From positions 929,060 through 952,727 of the forward strand of contig BFEA01000107.1 of the NCBI GenBank assembly GCA_003427395.1: DNA of 23,668 nt, read 5' to 3'. Positions 16,940 through 23,668 of the stretch are shown here, piece after piece (the first letter of the stretch is position 1; each line of letters starts with the position of its first letter). This DNA comes from Chara braunii (lineage: Eukaryota > Streptophyta > Charophyceae > Charales > Characeae). The notes under the pieces were generated by a model. It ran no database searches. It was not told where the DNA came from and was given only the letters and a program-made list of their open reading frames with translations. The position numbers and the translations under genes were made by a program.

Positions 16940-17011
<72 letters not shown>

Positions 17012-17034
17012 ACTCGGAACACACACACACACAC
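16940..17034. repeat. (CA)n microsatellite, interrupted
   Basis: CA repeats at 16940-17012 and 17019-17034, separated by CTCGGAA. The second-element LTR ends at or in this repeat. Confidence 0.97.
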
Positions 17035-17035
17035 T

Positions 17036-17693
17036 AACCTTCTACTTGGCAGCTATGGCTGCCGTCTACCTCCTAACTGCTAACGAGCGGCTATGGCCTT
17101 GTCTTCCTCCTCTTAGCCACTTCCTCTTCGGACACCTGCAGACCTCCGTATACAAGACACACAGACAGCGCTTCCGCACGCCTCACAGGCAAAATGAATG
17201 CATGACTTGACACTGCTTCTTTATTTATACTTCGGATTGTCGTCGGTCTGCCCCTTGACCCTGGGCCCGGGGTGCACACAGTCCCACATGGTACTTGCTA
17301 ACTAGACAAAGTGCAATCGGGACTGGGTATCGCTAACAAGGCTAGGTAGGACTAGGGACTTCCCTTGACTGTGCTAGAACTGCCCTTCGCCGACTCAGAC
17401 GTCGACCGACTCCTAAGACCTACGAAGAGCCGGCCTACATACTTCTAGAAGGGCGTGGACTTGACCCTTCGGAACTGTAGCATCTACGACCTAAGCTACC
17501 ACAATGACCTCTAAGACTAACCTACGGTTCAAAACCGAACGTCCACACTATCTACAACAGTTAAACAGACAATTTTCATAACATAGGTCGAGGGTTCAAC
17601 ACACACGGGTCAATCGGTACTGTACATGAGTGAGGGCGAGGTCTAAGGATAGAGCTCAAGGTGTCTGGTACCGAAAAGGTGAAAACCGTTTCA
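17036..17693 (-). repeat. Probable 3' LTR of the second gypsy element
   Basis: On the minus strand, just after the chromodomain reading frame, a short purine tract GGTGGGAG is followed by TG (plus 17693), a plausible polypurine tract and LTR start. A TATAAATAAAG word (plus about 17219-17230) would serve as TATA or poly(A) signal. The far end is lost in the CA microsatellite. No second LTR is available to confirm the limits. Confidence 0.35.
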
Positions 17694-17760
17694 CTCCCAC
17701 CGGCGTAAATTTGAGGTCCTCCGAGAATCTTCAACGCAAGATAGGGCCTTTGCCTTTCCT

Positions 17761-17940
17761 TTCTCTATCGTAGGCATGAACTACGTCGGGAGCGGTACCT
17801 AAAAGCTCGGTTATTGTGAACCAACGCTTGTGCTCCGGTTCCTAATAACTGAACCTGGCTTTGTACTGTTTCTGTGGAAGACCTCTACCTCTGATTATGA
17901 ATACATTCTCTTCCACAATGCGGTTTATATCATATGTGCC
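17761..17940 (-). pseudogene. Chromodomain at the pol C-terminus, one stop
   Basis: The minus strand reads GTYDINRIVEENVF, GRGLPQKQYKARFSY, a TAG, then EPEHKRWFTITELLG and PDVVHAYDRE. This is the chromodomain pattern of chromoviruses: an N-terminal beta strand, a basic turn, a Tyr/Phe-rich sheet where the usual W-x-G-Y appears as FSY, an E-H-x-x-W motif and a C-terminal helix. In live elements it steers integration towards modified chromatin. A TGA upstream and the internal TAG break it. Confidence 0.82.
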
Positions 17941-17964
17941 ATCCATATCCGGCGGAATCATTGA

Positions 17965-18200
17965 TCGTCACAATGGAAATTGCCGACTGGTGACAAAAGG
18001 TAACAACTTTGAAGCATGGAATACTGGTATGTATGGAGGTGTGGCGGTATCTCTATTGTGTAAGAACATTCGTCCTCTCCGCCTTTCACTTCTAGGACAG
18101 GCCACGGTCCCCTATACGTGCGTAACAACGTTTGTGAGATGTTCTCTTCTGGGGCGAACTCCTGAGACTTGACCCAAACTAAGTCACCTACCTAGGATTG
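17965..18200 (-). pseudogene. Integrase C-terminal (GPY/F-like) region
   Basis: The minus strand reads VGDLVWVKSQEFAPEE, then LLRTYRGPWPVLEVKGGED, the SH3-like C-terminal module of gypsy integrases with its GPW turn, followed by YTIEIPPHLHTY. It lies in a different frame from the integrase core, so a frameshift lies near 18200. Confidence 0.7.
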
Positions 18201-19082
18201 TGATGGTCCACGATGCTTGTTAGCTTGCTCTATCATCTCATGCTTAGTTTTCTCAAATTGTCGGTTACCCTTGCAATTTCCCTCTCATGCTGTAGCGCAA
18301 ATTCTCTAGTTCCGGGTGGCAATCTTTGTATCTAGTCACGGTTCAGTCCTTCAAACGGCCCGCGTGGTCTAAAGGACTTGTGCAACTCATTGGGAGTTCA
18401 ACAAGTAGCTAGACGAACACTGCTATTGTAGGCGCTAGCTACTTTAGGGAGCATTTCATCCCAGTTGATTTGATCAGGCCTAATATACATCCTGAATATC
18501 TGCTGCAGGATCTTATTCATTTGTTCAGTCTCGTCATTTATCTCTGGATGGTGGCCAGATGACATCAATAACTTTGAGCCATAGACTCCCATAAGTTTCT
18601 ACCAATGCTGACTAGTAAACCACATATCTCTATCGCTAACTATTGATAGGGGAATATCGTGCTCACTTACTCGGACGTCGAAAAACTTCTCTAGAACTAA
18701 CTTTGTGCGTGCCTCAGAGGGCAAAGGAAACAAAAACCACATACTTGCTAAAACGGTCTACTACAACCATGACTTGGCTCTTACGATGCCTACTCCTGAC
18801 CCCAGAATCCATAAAGTCAATGGAAACAGACTCTCCTGGTCCTGATGGGATAGGCAAGGGTCTCAGAACATACTCTATGACGTCAACTTCCATGCCAGGC
18901 CACGTATAGGCACACTTTACAACTGCGAACATACTCTATGAAGTCAGTTTTCATGTCAGGCCACGTATAGACACGTGTCAGGTTAGCTAATGTCTTTTGC
19001 CAATCGAATTGTCCTTCCATATCGTGACATTCCCCTAGGATCGGACTTCGGATCTCTTCACAATTGGGGATGCATAACCGAT
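18200..19082 (-). pseudogene. Chromovirus integrase, stops and frameshifts
   Basis: The zinc-binding region is partly visible as VRSCKVC (minus, about plus 18911-18935). The core follows with VSIDFMDSG (first Asp), VVDRFSKYVVFV, VSDRDMWFTSQHW (second Asp), a stop codon, and SSGHHPEINDETEQMN. The spacing from the Asp of SDRD to the final Glu is 35, the D,D(35)E signature of retroviral-type integrase. The last part gives SFRPRGPFEGLNRD. A 61-bp duplication (18868-18970) disrupts the zinc-finger to core junction. Integrase would insert the cDNA into chromosomes. Confidence 0.85.
18868..18970. repeat. 61-bp-period duplication in integrase
   Basis: CATACTCTATGACGTCAACT and what follows (18868-18909) recurs in diverged form at 18929-18970 (CATACTCTATGAAGTCAGTT...). 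Both encode a TWPGMEVD/TWPDMKTD-type segment followed by IEYV. The copy interrupts the normal sequence after the Cys pair. Confidence 0.8.
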
Positions 19083-19703
19083 CTACGACATTTGTCCTCT
19101 CAAACAGTAACCGTTGGTGGTGCGGTAGTCAGGTTCACTTGTTGGGTCCTCCTTGACTCTCTTGAGGAGATCACTATAGATAGGGTCTTGCGTGTACGCA
19201 TCTCTAACTTTCTGTTGCAAGTCAGTCCCTATGTCCAAATAGTGAACTATAGCTCCAAGGTAGTCGACTCTTCTACTTAGAGCATATGCATTGTACTTTC
19301 CTTTTACGGGTTTGAGCCCTTTTACGGGTTTGAGCTCAAAGTCGAACTGGTGCATCTCTGCGGCCCATCTAGTAAGCTTAGGTGTCACCTTGGCTTGAGT
19401 CTTCAACCCCCTAAGTGTCTCATGGTCTGAATAAACTTTGAAGTGTCTCCCAAGCAAGTAATGTCTCCAGTGGTCTAACGGTTGCCTTAGAGCGTAGGGT
19501 TCCCTCTCGTAAGTAGAGGATGCTACCTTTTTCTGAAGGTAATCTAGCGGACATGAACTCTACGGGTCTATACCCATTGCCATCATCTTGTTGTAGAACA
19601 GCACCAAAACCATACTGACTCGCATCAGTGGTGATAACAAAAGGTAAGGATGGGTCAGCTACCTTGAGGACTAGGTACTCTATTAGGGCCCGCTTTCATT
19701 TCT
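19083..19703 (-). pseudogene. Chromovirus RNase H domain, frameshifted
   Basis: The minus strand reads VITTDASQYGFGAVLQQ (first catalytic Asp). After a frameshift near 19530 it continues with a YEREPYAL-type Glu motif, then HFKVYSDHETLRGL (Asp). All three acidic positions of RNase H can be seen, though split across frames. Downstream, LKPVKG is repeated because of an 18-bp tandem duplication (19301-19336), before YNAYALSRR, the usual exit of the domain. In a live element it removes RNA from the RNA-DNA hybrid. Confidence 0.8.
19301..19336. repeat. 18-bp tandem duplication in RNase H
   Basis: CTTTTACGGGTTTGAGCC followed by CTTTTACGGGTTTGAGCT. Six codons, in frame, giving LKPVKG twice. Confidence 0.95.
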
Positions 19704-20263
19704 TTAGGGCCGATGTGCAGCCTTGGCAAAGAAGTTTCTAACGAACTTCCTATAGTAATTAGCCAATCCTAGGAATGATCTCAACTCTGTGAGGGTACGA
19801 GGAGTTGGCCAGTCTCTAATCGCTGCAATCTTGTTGTCCTGAGGTTTTATGCCATCACCATTTAAGATGTGGCCCAAGTACAAGATTTCGGTCTTGGCCC
19901 ACTCACACTTCTTCGCGTTGATCTTGAATTTCGCCTCACCCAACTTTTCCAAGATATACCTTAAATGAGCCTCACGCTCCTAGAGGGTCTTACTAAAAAT
20001 CAAAATATCATTTAAATGAACAACTATAAATCTAACCACGGTGTAAACAAATCGTTCATACAATGTTGGAACGTGGCCGATGCATTGGTTAGTACAAAGC
20101 GCATAACTATAAACTCATAATGCCCATATCTGATTCGGAACCCGCTCTTGTACTGATCATGAGGGTGGACTTCAATCTGATGGTACCCTGACTTTAAATC
20201 TATCTTTGAAAAGTACTTGCAGCCCTGCACCCGATCGTCCGGTGCCAAAGCCGAACCCGCCAT
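19704..20263 (-). pseudogene. Chromovirus reverse transcriptase, 5' truncated, mutated catalytic motif
   Basis: The frame 20263-20024 has [31 protein letters not shown] and NASATFQHCMNDLF, the RT palm. A frameshift follows. The catalytic box then reads VVHLNDILIFSK instead of the usual YLDD form: Tyr to His, and the first Asp to Asn, so polymerase activity is lost. The thumb and connection continue in frame 19952-19704 (KKCEWAKTEILYLGHIL, TLTELRSFLGLANYYRKF). The N-terminal fingers are missing. Confidence 0.88.
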
Positions 20264-20835
20264 TTCCTTCGTTCCCGTTAATCTTCTAGTCTTGGTTTTG
20301 TTGTACCTTCAACACTTTCCTTGCTTGGTGATGTTCGCCGTTATTCTTCAGATGGTCGTGCATAGAGTAGAGTAGAGGTCTAGTACTGCAGGGTCACCGA
20401 ACCAAGTGTACGCCTCCTGGCCGGTTGTCGCTGCCTTTGCCGATTGGAATGGAGAGCGAGAGTGCCAACGTCAGCACGGGCTGAAATCAGCAGTACGCAA
20501 ACACAAGCACATTGCTTGCAAAGCAACATGCTGGATATGTGAAACTCGAAAATAACTCGGAATTAAGCATACTCTTCAAAAAACAATGATGCCCAAGAGT
20601 ATGGATACTCTTCGAAAGATAGGAGAGAAAAACCCAAAAGTATCACCATAGCCTAAGCTATGGTAATCCACCGTCCACTGGCGGACAGCAGTCTAGCCAC
20701 CCTCTACCGGTTTCGGCTGGAGCCAGAATCCAGCCTCATCAGGAGGGGAAGAAACTCTGAGGTATCGAGTAGAGCTTACTAAGCTAATAAATACTAATTC
20801 CTTCTGGACTTCAACTCGGTAGGTTTCTCATCCTA
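20264..20835. other. No gene seen; small hairpins
   Basis: AAGAGTAT/ATACTCTT at 20595-20612 is a perfect 8-bp stem with a 2-nt loop. An alternative partner, CATACTCTT, lies at about 20568-20576. ACCATAGC/GCTATGGT is a hairpin at 20645-20664. GGCTGGA/TCCAGCC lies at 20715-20735. The boundary inverted repeat starts at 20443. Confidence 0.6.
20443..20514. repeat. Left member of a ~75-bp inverted repeat pair
   Basis: GATTGGAATGGAGAGCGAGA and on through GGCTGAAATCAGC to AACACAAGCA is mirrored at 22386-22465 by the reverse complement (TGCTTGTGTGTT ... GCTGATTTCAGCC ... CTCTCGCTCTC ... CCAATC). Identity by eye is about 75%, with indels. Confidence 0.65.
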
Positions 20836-20841
20836 GCTATT

Positions 20842-21410
20842 CCACGTTTTCCGAAAAGAAAACTCCGAGGAGGTCCCTTCAGCCCGTAGCCCAAGGAATC
20901 GTGGAAACCTAGAAACTCCTCTGAGCTATTTCCTTGGATTTATTCGCAAACTCCTCTGAAAAAAAAGTCGAAGTGCTACAGCCTGTGTGGTCCATTTTTT
21001 CCCTTTGTACTGATTTTCGCAGTAGGTCTGGCTCCCCGTTGTCGTTTCTCTTTGTCATTTTTGAAAAGTTTTCTCGGATTTCTGAAGGCTACGTATCTCT
21101 TAACTGTGCCACGTTTTCCAAAAAATCCTCTGAGGAAGTAGCTATAGCCCGTAGCCCAAAGAATCATGGAATCCTAAAATCTTAAAATCTCCTCCGAGAT
21201 ATTACCTTGGATTTATTCGTAGAGGCCTTTGAGAAACGTTGAAGTGCTGCAGCCTGTGCGGTCCAGTTTCCCCCCCCCTGTACTACTTTCCGCAGTCGGT
21301 CTTCTCCATTGTTCTGAAAGCTACGTATCTCTCAGCTTCGTGTCCTTTCTGTCCACTTCCTCACTGTCCACTCCATTGTTCTGAGAGCTACGTATCTCTC
21401 AGTTTTGGGA
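20842..21410 (+). repeat. 267-bp tandem repeat, two copies plus a partial third
   Basis: CCACGTTTTCC begins units at 20842 and 21109. Shared blocks include AGCCCGTAGCCCAA, CCTTGGATTTATTCG, GAAGTGCT(A/G)CAGCCTGTG and GCTACGTATCTCT. A 66-bp subrepeat, CCATTGTTCTGA(A/G)AGCTACG, closes the array at about 21307 and 21373. No coding frame spans the units. Confidence 0.8.
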
Positions 21411-21437
21411 GTGTGTTATGTTCGGGGGAATGCCTGA

Positions 21438-21502
21438 GGTGTAATTTCAAACTGTTTTTGTGACTGTACTGAAGTTACCCTTTTTTTTTTTTTTTTTTTG
21501 TC
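21438..21502. repeat. Possible partial copy of the 982-bp element's terminal repeat, plus T-run
   Basis: TTTCAAACTGTTTTTGTGAC and TGTACTGAAGTTACCC resemble the inverted-repeat end at 4705-4747 (TTTACAAACTGCTTTCGTGAC...CCTAGTTCCC) over about 35 bp. A T-run at 21480-21499 follows. Weak but suggestive. Confidence 0.35.
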
Positions 21503-21576
21503 CTCAAGCCTCAAGGACTATTTTTCCCGAGTCGCATTCGGGACCTATTGCTTTACCTGTGTCGGTTTCTAACTGT

Positions 21577-21578
<2 letters not shown>

Positions 21579-21627
<49 letters not shown>
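21579..21627. repeat. (CT)n microsatellite
   Basis: Uninterrupted CT dinucleotides, read as Ser-Leu or Arg-Glu in overlapping frames. Confidence 0.97.
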
Positions 21628-21628
<1 letters not shown>

Positions 21629-21727
21629 GCTTTTCTATCTTGAACGGCTGATATGTTTGGTATTATGGTTGAAACCATCTGATGCTCGTGATCGCCATCT
21701 ATATACGAGACGAAAAAAGGACCAAAA

Positions 21728-22040
21728 AAGTACGAGGAAAGTACGAGGAAAGTATGAGGAAAGTACGAGGAAAGTACGAGGAAAGTACAAAAGCAGCACG
21801 AGAGAAGCAGGAGAAAAGCAGGAGAAAAGCAGGACCACAAAAGGACCACAAAAGTATGAGGAAAGTACAAGAGCAGCACGAGAGAAGCACGAGAAAAGCA
21901 GGAGAAAAGCACAAGGAAAGAACGATAAAAGCACGAGGAGCGTACGAGGAAAGAACGTGGAAAGGACGAGGAAAGTACAAGGAAAGTACGAGGAAAGTAC
22001 AAGGAAAGTACGAGGAAAGAACGAGGAAAGGACGAGGAAG
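21728..22040. repeat. 11-bp minisatellite, consensus AGTACGAGGAA
   Basis: Perfect copies at 21728-21790 and again near 21940-22030. Variants (AGCACGAGAGA, AGCAGGAGAAA, AGGACCACAAA) lie in the middle. Eleven is not divisible by three, so each strand cycles through all frames and gives an 11-residue repeat in each. The unit has no stop in any of the six frames. This explains the 200-270-codon open frames here, which are not genes. Confidence 0.92.
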
Positions 22041-22375
22041 AGAAAAAATGCAAGAGAAGAGCATAGAGAAGAAAAGAGAAGAGGAGAGTAAAGAAGAGAA
22101 AGAAGAGGAGTACGAAGAAAAGAAAGAAGAGAAGACGGGTAGCAAGATGTGGGCAACGGGGAAAGAAAAGGAGAGGAACGACAAAGAAAAAAGAAAGAAA
22201 GGAGAGGAAGAGAAAAAGAAAAGAGGAGAGGAGAGGAGAAAAGAGAGAGGAGGAGAGGAGAAAAGAGAAAGGAGGAGAGGAGAAAAGAGAAGGAGGAGAA
22301 GAGAAACGAGGAGGAGAAAAGAAGAGAGAGAACCGAAGAGATGGCACGTGGCAAGAAGCCGGCAAAGGAAAGAGC
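22041..22375. repeat. Homopurine-rich tract
   Basis: G and A only from 22193 to 22306 (114 nt), flanked by near-pure purine sequence. Simple GAGGAGAAAAGAGA-type repeats. Capable of triplex (H-DNA). Not coding. Confidence 0.85.
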
Positions 22376-22385
22376 TATGATTGCA

Positions 22386-22465
22386 GCTTGCTTGTGTGTT
22401 GAGTACCCGCTGATTTCAGCCAGCACCACGCTGACTTCGGGCTCTCGCTCTCTCTAATCCCAATC
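22386..22465. repeat. Right member of the ~75-bp inverted repeat pair
   Basis: Reverse complement of the sequence at 20443-20514, see that entry. The two bound a ~2.0-kb segment full of tandem repeats. Whether they are terminal repeats of one element, or two dispersed copies in opposite orientation, cannot be told here. Confidence 0.65.
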
Positions 22466-22917
22466 ATCAATCCAAAGCGGAAAGAAGGGAAAGAAGAAAA
22501 CAGGAGACGAAAAAAGAAGAAAAGACAAAAGAAAAGAGACAAGAAGAAGAAGAGGAAGAAGAAGAACTGAACTGAACTGAAAAAGCGAGGCCAATCGCTA
22601 TGCGTCCATGCATTCGTGAACATCATTGAAGCACCGACACGGACTTCGAGCTCAAACGCGCACATTCCCCGACGCGTTTCGCCTGGTTGCGCACCAGGAC
22701 TCTTCTCTTCTCTTCTCCTCTTTCCAAAGAAAACAAGAGAGGATAGAGAACAGAAGAGAGAAGAGAGAAGAGAGAAGGAGAGACGAAATAGTGAAAAACA
22801 TTGGCCATAGACTGCTTCTTGTACACGCAACAATAGAAAGGCATAACTTTCTCCGCATCTATTGTTCTCCGCATGAAAGTTCATCGCAATTTCCCCAATG
22901 CGTTCCGCCCAGGCTGC
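22466..22917. other. No gene seen; purine-rich and a diverged direct repeat
   Basis: GAA/AGAAG-rich at 22480-22570. TTCCCCGACGCGTTTCGCCTGG (22669-22690, in part) resembles the sequence just before the 72-bp array (TTCCCCAATGCGTTCCGCCC, 22891-22910), so a related unit may have preceded it. Purine-rich again at 22727-22797. Confidence 0.5.
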
Positions 22918-23116
22918 CACCCTGAGGCACTCCTCAGGGGGCTTCTCCCAAGATCCGCCTCGCGGCTCCACCCACGTGGCAAACAGTGGCACCCTGAGGC
23001 ACTCCTCAGGGGGATTCGCCCAAGATCCGCCTCGCGGCTCCACCCACGTGGCAAACAGTGGCACCCTGAGGCACTCCTCAGGGGGCTTCGCCCAAGATCC
23101 GCCTCGAGGCTCCAAA
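22918..23116 (+). repeat. 72-bp tandem repeat, about 2.75 copies, each with a hairpin and a G-box
   Basis: Units start CACCCTGAGGCACTCCTCAG at 22918, 22990 and 23062. Each has a perfect 7-bp stem CCTGAGG-CACT-CCTCAGG (22921, 22993, 23065). The first two have the palindrome CCACGTGG (22972, 23044). Units differ at only a few positions, for example TTCTCCC versus TTCGCCC. 72 bp is 24 codons, so frames stay open on both strands and give 24-residue repeats. The minus-strand one lies in a 352-codon low-complexity frame that I do not take as a gene. Confidence 0.93.
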
Positions 23117-23126
23117 AGTTCACAGC

Positions 23127-23643
23127 GAAAAGAGAGAGGAAGAGAGAGAAAGAGGGAGGAAGAGAGAGGAAGATAGAGGAAGAGAGAGAGGAAGAGAGAG
23201 AGGAAGAGAGAGGAAGAGAGAGGAGAAGAGAGAGAGGAAGAGAGAGAGGAAGAGAAGAAGAAGAGGAAGAAGAGAAGAAGAAGGAAACTACAAGAGGGGG
23301 GGGGAAAGGAAAAGAAAGAAGAGAAGATCGAAAAAGATAAGAGAAGAAATAAAAAGAATATAAGAGAGCAGATAAAAAAAAGAATATAAAGAAAAGTCAC
23401 CAACAAAAAAGGGAACGAGGAGAAGACGAACAAAAAGCAAGGAAGAGAGGAAGAGAGGAAGGGGGGAAGAAAGAAACGAGAAGAGAACGGGGGAGGGGGG
23501 GAAAAAAGAGAAGGAAAAAAATACCGAAAAAAAAAAAGGAAAAGAGAGAAGAGAGAGGGCAGAAGAGAAGAGAAGAGAAGAGGAGATCAAAGAAGGTAAG
23601 AGAACAGATAAAAAAGAAAATATAACAACATAAGTCACATAAC
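23127..23643. repeat. Long homopurine-homopyrimidine tract
   Basis: From 23127 to 23287 only one pyrimidine (T at 23174) interrupts G/A sequence. The rest to 23643 is strongly purine-rich with sparse T and C. Simple GAGAGGAA units. Confidence 0.9.
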
Positions 23644-23668
23644 AAAAAAAAAAAAAAAAAAAAAAAAA
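23644..23668. repeat. Terminal A-run
   Basis: The sequence ends in an uninterrupted A-run, probably where assembly stopped. Confidence 0.95.

Larger units (their letters stand above)
17694..20263 (-). mobile_element. Decayed chromovirus (Ty3/gypsy), RT to chromodomain
   Basis: Minus strand, high to low: RT (from inside the palm), RNase H, integrase with D,D(35)E, a GPY/F-like region, and a C-terminal chromodomain, then the probable 3' LTR. Gag, protease and the RT N-terminus are absent: similarity starts at about 20245-20263. RT-RNase H-integrase order plus chromodomain defines a chromovirus. Several stops and frameshifts show it is inactive. It is a different copy from the relic at 6296-9583, because both contain the RT palm. 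Confidence 0.88.

Noticed and set aside
21553-22365. Open frames of 230-270 codons on both strands
   Set aside because: They are produced by the 11-bp stop-free minisatellite, the (CT)n run and purine tracts.
22918-23116. CRISPR array
   Set aside because: The 72-bp units are near identical over their full length, so there are no variable spacers.
22375-23433. 352-codon minus-strand open frame
   Set aside because: It is Ser/Leu/Phe-rich because it reads homopurine repeats backwards, with the 72-bp tandem repeat in the middle. No domain, and the opposite strand is open too.

Overview
This window reads as intergenic DNA from a repeat-rich eukaryotic nuclear genome. I found no intact, convincingly expressed gene. 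The relics of Ty3/gypsy (chromovirus) retroelements, a tandem array of 18S rRNA 3'-end fragments, and many copies of a GCCACGTCAGC (ACGT-core) motif point to the green lineage. The mix of decayed gypsy elements, microsatellites and A-tracts would suit a streptophyte alga such as Chara or another large plant-type genome, but that placement is an inference. The sequence begins in (CA)n, ends in poly(A) and holds a 446-base N gap, so it is probably a whole short scaffold of a fragmented assembly.

Layout. 1-1460: microsatellites, a GC-rich 101-bp direct repeat, small hairpins and homopolymers. 1460-2450: weak, possibly coding low-complexity ORFs. 2680-2753: (GA)n. 3472-5250: a head-to-tail array of ~180-bp units derived from the 3' end of 18S rRNA. 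It carries nested insertions: a 982-bp terminal-inverted-repeat element with two long hairpins, and a short A-tailed retroposed insert with target duplications. 5267-6290: (TAA)n, a 41-bp-arm hairpin beside a single N, and a 5'-truncated polyadenylated retroinsertion. 6296-9583 (minus strand): a Ty3/gypsy relic with gag, CCHC knuckle, protease and RT, cut off after RT; a possible PBS and LTR lie at 10561-10778.

9600-11280 holds clustered CCACGTCAGC motifs and splice-donor-like GGTAAGT words. 12560-13243: an (AT)-centred palindrome, a third copy of its arm, and the N gap. 13448-14580: an AT-rich satellite of ~195 bp with alternating A/B units. 15765-16280: two tRNA-like SINE heads. 16940-17034: (CA)n. 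17036-20263 (minus strand): a second gypsy element, a chromovirus, with RT, RNase H, integrase, chromodomain and probable 3' LTR, truncated at its 5' side inside RT. 20443-22465: a segment bounded by ~75-bp inverted repeats and containing a 267-bp tandem repeat, (CT)n and an 11-bp minisatellite. 22918-23116: a 72-bp tandem repeat. 23127-23668: homopurine DNA ending in poly(A).

The two gypsy copies are complementary fragments that overlap in RT. Both carry frameshifts and stops, so neither is autonomous. The longest open frames (270-352 codons near 21.5-23.4 kb) come from simple repeats, not genes. The most interesting part is the nested 18S-derived array, whose insertion order can be read from empty and filled sites inside the window.
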